19,064 bases of DNA from Brachybacterium sp. (GTDB taxonomy: Bacteria > Actinomycetota > Actinomycetes > Actinomycetales > Dermabacteraceae). The first letter of the stretch is position 1. Every line of letters starts with the position of its first letter. Both the position numbers and the translations under genes were made by a program. The stretch is taken from the NCBI GenBank assembly GCA_030451965.1, contig JAKDNE010000014.1, positions 1 to 19,064 on the forward strand, given 5' to 3'. The notes under the pieces were generated by a model. That model made no database searches. It worked only from the letters and a program-made list of their open reading frames with translations, and was not told the origin of the DNA. Shown here one piece after another: positions 15,478 to 19,064 of the stretch.

Positions 15478-16407
15478 ATGGCCCTCACCCCGGATGCGGA
15501 GATCCGTTCCGACGACGTCTCCGCCGCGGGCCGCGGGGGCGGTTCCCGGTTGCCCCGGGGTGGTGGCCGCGGCAGCCGGGGTCTGAAGATCGGCGGCGGC
15601 GGTGGCTGTCTGCTGCTGGTGATCGTGGTGATCTATGCGCTGACGGGCGGCAACCCGCTGGATCTGCTGGGAGATGGTTCGACGACCCAGCAGGGCCCGG
15701 TGGCCGAGGGCGGCTCCCTGGAGCACTGCCTCGATGGCGCGGATGCGAATGAGCAGGACGACTGCCTGGTGCAGGCCACCATCGAATCCGGCGACTCGCT
15801 GTGGGCCCAGCTGGCGCCTACGGCCGGTATGCAGTTCCTCGAGCCGCAGGGCCGGGTGTTCGAGGGTTCGGTGCAGACGGGCTGCGGCGCGGCCACGGCC
15901 GAGGTCGGTCCCTTCTACTGCCCCGCCGACGCGACCATCTACGTCGACATCAACTTCTTCGAAGCACTGTCGGGCCGGTACGGGGCCGACGGCGGACAGC
16001 TGGCGAAGATGTACGTGGTCGCCCACGAGTACGGCCACCACATCCAGCGGCTCTCCGGCACGATGCAGGACGCGGACCGTTCACAGACCGGGCCGCAGTC
16101 CGATGCGGTCCGGCTCGAGCTGCAGGCGGACTGCTACGCGGGGGTGTGGGCGCACCACGCCGCGAACACGGTCGACGACACCGGCAACGCGATGCTCGAC
16201 CCGCTGACGGAGCAGGACATCGCCTCCGCACTGTCCGCGGCGAGCGCGGTCGGCGACGACCACATCCAGGGCGTCGTCGCGGGCGGTCAGGTGCGGCCGG
16301 AATCCTGGACCCACGGCTCCTCCGCGCAGCGTGGAGCATGGTTCACCACCGGCTACCAGCAGGGCACGGTGCAGGCCTGCGACACGTTCTCCGCGGATCA
16401 GGTGTGA
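15478..16407 (+). CDS. YpfJ-type putative neutral zinc metallopeptidase
   Basis: 309-aa membrane-anchored protein. A Gly/Arg-rich N-terminus (about 18-43) precedes one membrane helix (about 44-56). The extracytoplasmic part carries the zincin motif HEYGHH (183-188, zinc ligands His183 and His187, catalytic Glu184). A probable third ligand is Glu214 in LELQADC. Its layout matches the YpfJ / putative neutral zinc metallopeptidase family (PF04228), whose substrates are unknown. Cysteines at 84, 96, 136, 148 and 219 and one near the C-terminus could form disulfides outside the cell. The start at 15478 is supported by a leaderless promoter box. The gene converges on pyrE with 28 nt between the stops. 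Confidence 0.88.
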   Translation: MALTPDAEIRSDDVSAAGRGGGSRLPRGGGRGSRGLKIGGGGGCLLLVIVVIYALTGGNPLDLLGDGSTTQQGPVAEGGSLEHCLDGADANEQDDCLVQATIESGDSLWAQLAPTAGMQFLEPQGRVFEGSVQTGCGAATAEVGPFYCPADATIYVDINFFEALSGRYGADGGQLAKMYVVAHEYGHHIQRLSGTMQDADRSQTGPQSDAVRLELQADCYAGVWAHHAANTVDDTGNAMLDPLTEQDIASALSAASAVGDDHIQGVVAGGQVRPESWTHGSSAQRGAWFTTGYQQGTVQACDTFSADQV

Positions 16408-16435
16408 GGAACCGGCTCAAGGCCGCGTGGGCTGT

Positions 16436-17035
16436 TCAGATCTCCAGCTCGGAGATGTCGTAGGCGGCCAGGTAGCGGTACCCGGCGGCCTCGACGGCCT
16501 CGCGGGAGGCGTCGGAGCGGTGGACGATCACGGCCACCGCGGCGATGTCGGCGCCGGCCTCGGTGAGCGCCTCGCAGGCGGTCAGGACGCTGCCGCCGGT
16601 GGTGGAGGTGTCCTCGACCGCGACCACCCGGCGACCGGTCACGTCCGGCCCTTCGATGCGTCGCTGCAGCCCGTGGGCCTTGTTGGCCTTGCGCACCACG
16701 AAGGCGTCCAGGCCTGCGAGCGCCTCGTCGGCCGCCGAGGCGTGCAGGATCGAGGTCGCCACCGGGTCGGCGCCCAGGGTCAGCCCGCCCACGGCCTCGA
16801 CACCGGGGACCAGCCCCTCCCGGCGCAGCAGGTCGATCATCACCCGCCCCACCAGCGGGGCGGCCTCGTGGTGGAGGGTGATGCGGCGCAGGTCGACGTA
16901 GTGGTCCGCCTCGGCGCCCGAGGACAGCACGACGTGGCCGCGGACCACGGCGAGGTCCCGGATCAGGATGCGCAGACGCTCCCGCGCCTCCACGATCGAC
17001 AGCGGCTGGGCGGGAGCGGTGCGAGAGTCGGCCAT
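16436..17035 (-). CDS. pyrE: Orotate phosphoribosyltransferase
   Basis: Makes orotidine 5'-phosphate from orotate and PRPP in pyrimidine synthesis. The 199-aa protein has the PRPP-binding motif VVAVEDTSTTGGS (137-149) and the flexible-loop lysines and histidine around VRKANKAHG (114-122). Further family blocks are YVDLRRITL (47-55) and GGLTLGADPVA (83-93). I took the ATG at 17033-17035 as the start. It lies 6 nt after TATTCT with no ribosome-binding site, while the longer frame reaching 17239 runs through the dehydrogenase gene. pyrE is separate from any other pyr gene here and lies just downstream of the dehydrogenase gene. Confidence 0.95.
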   Translation of the reverse strand: MADSRTAPAQPLSIVEARERLRILIRDLAVVRGHVVLSSGAEADHYVDLRRITLHHEAAPLVGRVMIDLLRREGLVPGVEAVGGLTLGADPVATSILHASAADEALAGLDAFVVRKANKAHGLQRRIEGPDVTGRRVVAVEDTSTTGGSVLTACEALTEAGADIAAVAVIVHRSDASREAVEAAGYRYLAAYDISELEI

Positions 17036-17041
17036 GAGATC

Positions 17042-17047
17042 AGAATA
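17042..17047 (-). promoter_or_regulatory. -10 box (TATTCT) of apparently leaderless pyrE
   Basis: On the minus strand TATTCT is followed by six bases and then the pyrE ATG. The box lies in the 49-bp gap after the dehydrogenase stop, so pyrE probably has its own promoter despite the tandem arrangement. Confidence 0.65.
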
Positions 17048-17084
17048 ATGGACGACGGCGCAGCGTTCCGTCACGGCCGGCGGG

Positions 17085-17933
17085 CTATGCGTCGTCGTCC
17101 CGCTGCCAGGGCGCACGCAGGTTGCGCCGCGAAGCGCTGCGGCGGGAGCGCTGCACGGACCGGGCCCGCAGGTTCCGGTACCAGTCCGGGGAGGTGAGTG
17201 CGCGCACCAGCGGGCGCGGGGCGATGCGGGAGACCTCACCGGCGGTGCGGTACTTCACCGACGGGATCGACAGCACGGCGCCTCTGGCCGTGTCCTTGAG
17301 CGCCTGCTCCACGACGTAGGGAGCCTTCAGCCAGGTGATCCGGGGCAGGCCGTCCATCGCCATCCCGGCGCGCTCGTGGAACTCCGTCTGCACGAAGCCG
17401 GGCAGCAGCGCGGTCGCGGTCACCCCGGTGCCGTCGAGCTCCATCGCCAACGACTCGGTGAACACCGTCACCCAGCTCTTCGAGGCCGCGTAGGGGCCGG
17501 CGGTCGTGTAGCCGGCCAGCGAACTGACGTTGAGGATCGCGCCGCGACGACGCTGGACCATCGAGCGGGCCGCCGCGTGGGAGAGCACCAGCACCGCCCG
17601 CATCAGGGTGTCCAGCTGCTTCTCGTGGTCCTCGATGCCGACCTCGAGGAACCCTCCACGCAGCCCGTATCCGGCGTTGTTGACCAGCAGGTCGACCCGA
17701 TCCACGGGGTCGGTCAGCCGGACCGCGACCTGCTCGAGCTGCTCTCGGTCCGAGAGATCCGCAGGGAGCACCTCGACCTCGACCCGGTGGACGTCACGGA
17801 GCTGGGCGGCGACGGCGCGCAACCGGTCCTCGTCGCGGGAGACCAGCACGAGGTCATGCCCTGTCCCGGCCAGCTGCCAGGCGAATTCGAGGCCCAGTCC
17901 GGAGGTCGATCCGGTGACGAGTGCGCGCGCCAT
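17085..17933 (-). CDS. Short-chain dehydrogenase/reductase (SDR)
   Basis: 282-aa classical SDR oxidoreductase. The cofactor motif is TGSTSGLG (7-14), the structural motif NNAG is at 85-88, and catalytic residues are Ser137 or Ser138 (NVSS), Tyr148 and Lys152 (YAASK). After the fold, PGFVQTEFH marks the usual PG region. An unusual C-terminal tail follows from about 253 (WYRNLRARSVQRSRRSASRR...), very rich in Arg, perhaps for binding membrane or nucleic acid. VSRDEDRLRA (31-40), with Arg33, suggests a preference for NADP(H). Substrate is unknown. The ATG is leaderless-like, after TAAACT, and divergent from xthA with a 64-bp gap. Confidence 0.9.
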   Translation of the reverse strand: MARALVTGSTSGLGLEFAWQLAGTGHDLVLVSRDEDRLRAVAAQLRDVHRVEVEVLPADLSDREQLEQVAVRLTDPVDRVDLLVNNAGYGLRGGFLEVGIEDHEKQLDTLMRAVLVLSHAAARSMVQRRRGAILNVSSLAGYTTAGPYAASKSWVTVFTESLAMELDGTGVTATALLPGFVQTEFHERAGMAMDGLPRITWLKAPYVVEQALKDTARGAVLSIPSVKYRTAGEVSRIAPRPLVRALTSPDWYRNLRARSVQRSRRSASRRNLRAPWQRDDDA

Positions 17934-17939
17934 GACCCG

Positions 17940-17945
17940 AGTTTA
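17940..17945 (-). promoter_or_regulatory. -10 box (TAAACT) of the apparently leaderless SDR gene
   Basis: Minus-strand TAAACT is followed by six bases and the ATG of the dehydrogenase. No ribosome-binding site is present. A 17-bp spacer would put the -35 at 17963-17968. Confidence 0.65.
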
Positions 17946-17985
17946 CGACGGTCCGAGCGCTTCGGTGCGCACTCTTGGTCCCCCG

Positions 17986-17991
17986 TAGGAT
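17986..17991 (+). promoter_or_regulatory. -10 box (TAGGAT) of apparently leaderless xthA
   Basis: TAGGAT is followed by six bases and the ATG at 17998, with no ribosome-binding site. A 17-bp spacer would put the -35 at 17963-17968, the same bases as for the divergent dehydrogenase promoter. Confidence 0.65.
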
Positions 17992-17997
17992 CGGGGC

Positions 17998-18798
17998 ATG
18001 CGAATCGCGACCTGGAACATCAATTCTCTGCGTGCCCGGATGGATCGGGTGCTCGCCTTCCTCGAGCGCCACGAGGTGGACGTGCTGGCCCTGCAGGAGA
18101 CCAAGGCCAAGCCCGAGCAGCTGGACCTCGCACCCCTGGAGGCGGCCGGGTACGAGGTCGCCGCACACGGGCTGAACCAGTGGAACGGGGTGGCGCTGAT
18201 CTCCCGCGTCGGCCTGACCGATGTGCGCACCGAGCTGCCGGACGTCCCCACCTTCCCGGAGGACGAGACCGGGGTGGTCGAGGCGCGCGCGCTGGGAGGC
18301 GTGGTCGGCGAGGGCCTGCGGATCTGGTCGCTGTACGTCCCCAACGGCCGCGAGATCGACCACCCGCACTACGCCTACAAGCTGCGCTGGCTGGAGGCGC
18401 TGCGCGCCGAGGGGGCCCGCGAACTCGCCGCGGATGCCGACGCCCGGGTCGCCCTGGTCGGCGACTTCAACGTCGCCCCGCTGGACGAGGACGTGTGGGA
18501 CATCGAGTTCTTCGACGGGAAGACCCACGTCACCGAGCCCGAACGGGCCGCCTTCCGCTCCGTGGTGGAGGCGGGCTTCGCCGATGTGGTGCGCGGGGAT
18601 CACCCCGGCCCCGGCGTCTTCACCTATTGGGACTACCAGAAGCTGCGCTTCCCCAAGCGGGAGGGGATGCGCATCGACTTCGTGCTCGGCTCCCCCGTGG
18701 TGGAGTCCGCGGTGACCGGTTCGTTCATCGACCGCGAGGAGCGCAAGGGCAAGGGCGCCTCGGATCACGCCCCCGTCGTCGTGGATCTGACCTTCTGA
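17998..18798 (+). CDS. xthA: Exodeoxyribonuclease III (AP endonuclease)
   Basis: DNA repair enzyme that cuts at abasic sites and trims 3' ends. The 266-aa protein has all catalytic blocks of the ExoIII family: WNINSLRAR (6-14, Asn7), LQETK (32-36, metal ligand Glu34), YVPNGR (113-118, Tyr113), GDFNVAP (155-161, Asp156 and Asn158), RIDF (225-228, Asp227) and SDHAP (255-259, Asp256 and His257). Length is typical. The ATG directly follows a leaderless-type promoter. A GC-rich hairpin begins 5 nt after the stop. Together with mutT1 it adds base-damage repair to the window, though the two lie far apart. Confidence 0.95.
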   Translation: MRIATWNINSLRARMDRVLAFLERHEVDVLALQETKAKPEQLDLAPLEAAGYEVAAHGLNQWNGVALISRVGLTDVRTELPDVPTFPEDETGVVEARALGGVVGEGLRIWSLYVPNGREIDHPHYAYKLRWLEALRAEGARELAADADARVALVGDFNVAPLDEDVWDIEFFDGKTHVTEPERAAFRSVVEAGFADVVRGDHPGPGVFTYWDYQKLRFPKREGMRIDFVLGSPVVESAVTGSFIDREERKGKGASDHAPVVVDLTF

Positions 18799-18803
18799 GC
18801 CGA

Positions 18804-18835
18804 CCCCCGGGGCGCCCGCACGGCGTGCCCGGGGG
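18804..18835 (+). terminator. Probable terminator hairpin of xthA
   Basis: Arms CCCCCGGG (18804-18811) and CCCGGGGG (18828-18835) pair over 8 bp. Inside them CGCC/GGCG pairs after a small internal loop. The hairpin starts 5 nt after the xthA stop. No T-tract follows on the plus strand. Confidence 0.55.
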
Positions 18836-18860
18836 AGCGCCCGGGCGGGCACACAAAAAT

Positions 18861-18894
18861 GGAGCGGCGTCGCGATCTCTCGCGGCGCCGCTCC
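18861..18894 (-). terminator. Intrinsic terminator for a leftward transcript from beyond the right edge
   Basis: Arms GGAGCGGCG (18861-18869) and CGCCGCTCC (18886-18894) continue through a T-G pair and CGCG/CGCG to a six-base loop, about 14 bp in all. On the minus strand the hairpin is followed directly by ATTTTTGTG, a clear T-tract. No T-tract exists on the plus strand. The orientation therefore points to a transcript coming from the right. Confidence 0.85.
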
Positions 18895-18959
18895 GGACGA
18901 GCCGTCTGCATCGGGATCAGGCGTACACGCGATATAGCTGCGGTGGCGCTTTCGACGCC

Positions 18960-19064
18960 TCACAGCCGGTCCGTTGCGGGGACCAGTCGTACGTGGGTTC
19001 CGATGCCGGTATTCGTCGTTGTGCAGATCACACTACGCGCTTCGTCAGTGGTGCGCAAGGACCC
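18960..19064 (-). CDS. Possible 3' end of a leftward gene entering from the right edge
   Basis: The only minus-strand frame open from the window edge runs 34 codons to a TGA at 18960-18962, about 65 nt before the leftward terminator. The visible residues include RTTDEARSVICTTTNTGIG and end in LVPATDRL. I do not recognise a family. Third-position GC is clearly lower than in neighbouring genes, so this may be non-coding or of foreign origin. The main support is the oriented terminator and the lack of stops. The rest of this stretch (18895-18959) shows nothing I can name. Confidence 0.3.
   Translation of the reverse strand, partial: GSLRTTDEARSVICTTTNTGIGTHVRLVPATDRL

Noticed and set aside
17854..18963. 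A 369-codon minus-strand frame from 18963 across xthA
   Set aside because: It runs antisense through all of xthA and through the leftward terminator, and shows no recognisable domain.
18900..19064. Possible tRNA or tmRNA at the right edge
   Set aside because: I looked for a T-loop (GGTTCRA), a CCA end and cloverleaf arms on both strands and found none that fit.

Overview
This is a densely coded, very GC-rich window that reads as ordinary chromosome of a Gram-positive actinobacterium. The evidence is a mycothiol synthase gene (mshD), the actinobacterial families DUF2516 and DUF4190, a Streptomyces-type PHO box, many GTG/TTG starts, and several apparently leaderless genes (a TANNNT box 6-7 nt before ATG). 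The set of proteins suggests the Micrococcales, perhaps a Brachybacterium-like organism; the genus is a guess. I see no insertion sequence, prophage, CRISPR array, tRNA or rRNA.

Left block (about 15-7314, all minus strand). Read in transcription order: mshD, a MutT1-type Nudix/histidine-phosphatase hydrolase, a DUF4190 membrane protein, then the high-affinity phosphate transport genes pstS, pstC, pstA and pstB, and finally a 53-aa membrane protein. A PHO box of 11-bp direct repeats lies upstream of pstS. A 19-bp-stem hairpin sits between pstS and pstC, where it could keep the binding protein more abundant than the permease.

Middle block (7489-12535, all plus strand). It holds a polytopic membrane protein; a 33-aa membrane microprotein followed by a nitrobindin-like (FABP/DUF1794) protein and an overlapping YgfZ-type folate-binding protein; a 144-aa hypothetical overlapping a FUSC-family membrane protein; and a DUF2516 protein.

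Right block (12669-18798). It holds fructose-bisphosphate aldolase (class II) with a strong UUCG-loop terminator, then a SpoU/TrmH RNA methyltransferase overlapping a DedA protein (both minus). A YpfJ-type zinc metallopeptidase (plus) converges on pyrE and a short-chain dehydrogenase (both minus). Exonuclease III (plus) is divergent from the dehydrogenase. At the right edge, a terminator with its T-tract on the minus strand suggests that another leftward gene enters from outside, possibly with its last 34 codons in view.

Functionally the window mixes phosphate uptake, redox and oxidative-damage defence (mycothiol, MutT1, nitrobindin, YgfZ, ExoIII) and housekeeping metabolism (aldolase, orotate phosphoribosyltransferase). 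I found no clearly novel system. The best leads are regulatory: the phased PHO repeats, the pstS-pstC hairpin, the leaderless promoters and the leaderless microprotein ahead of the nitrobindin gene.
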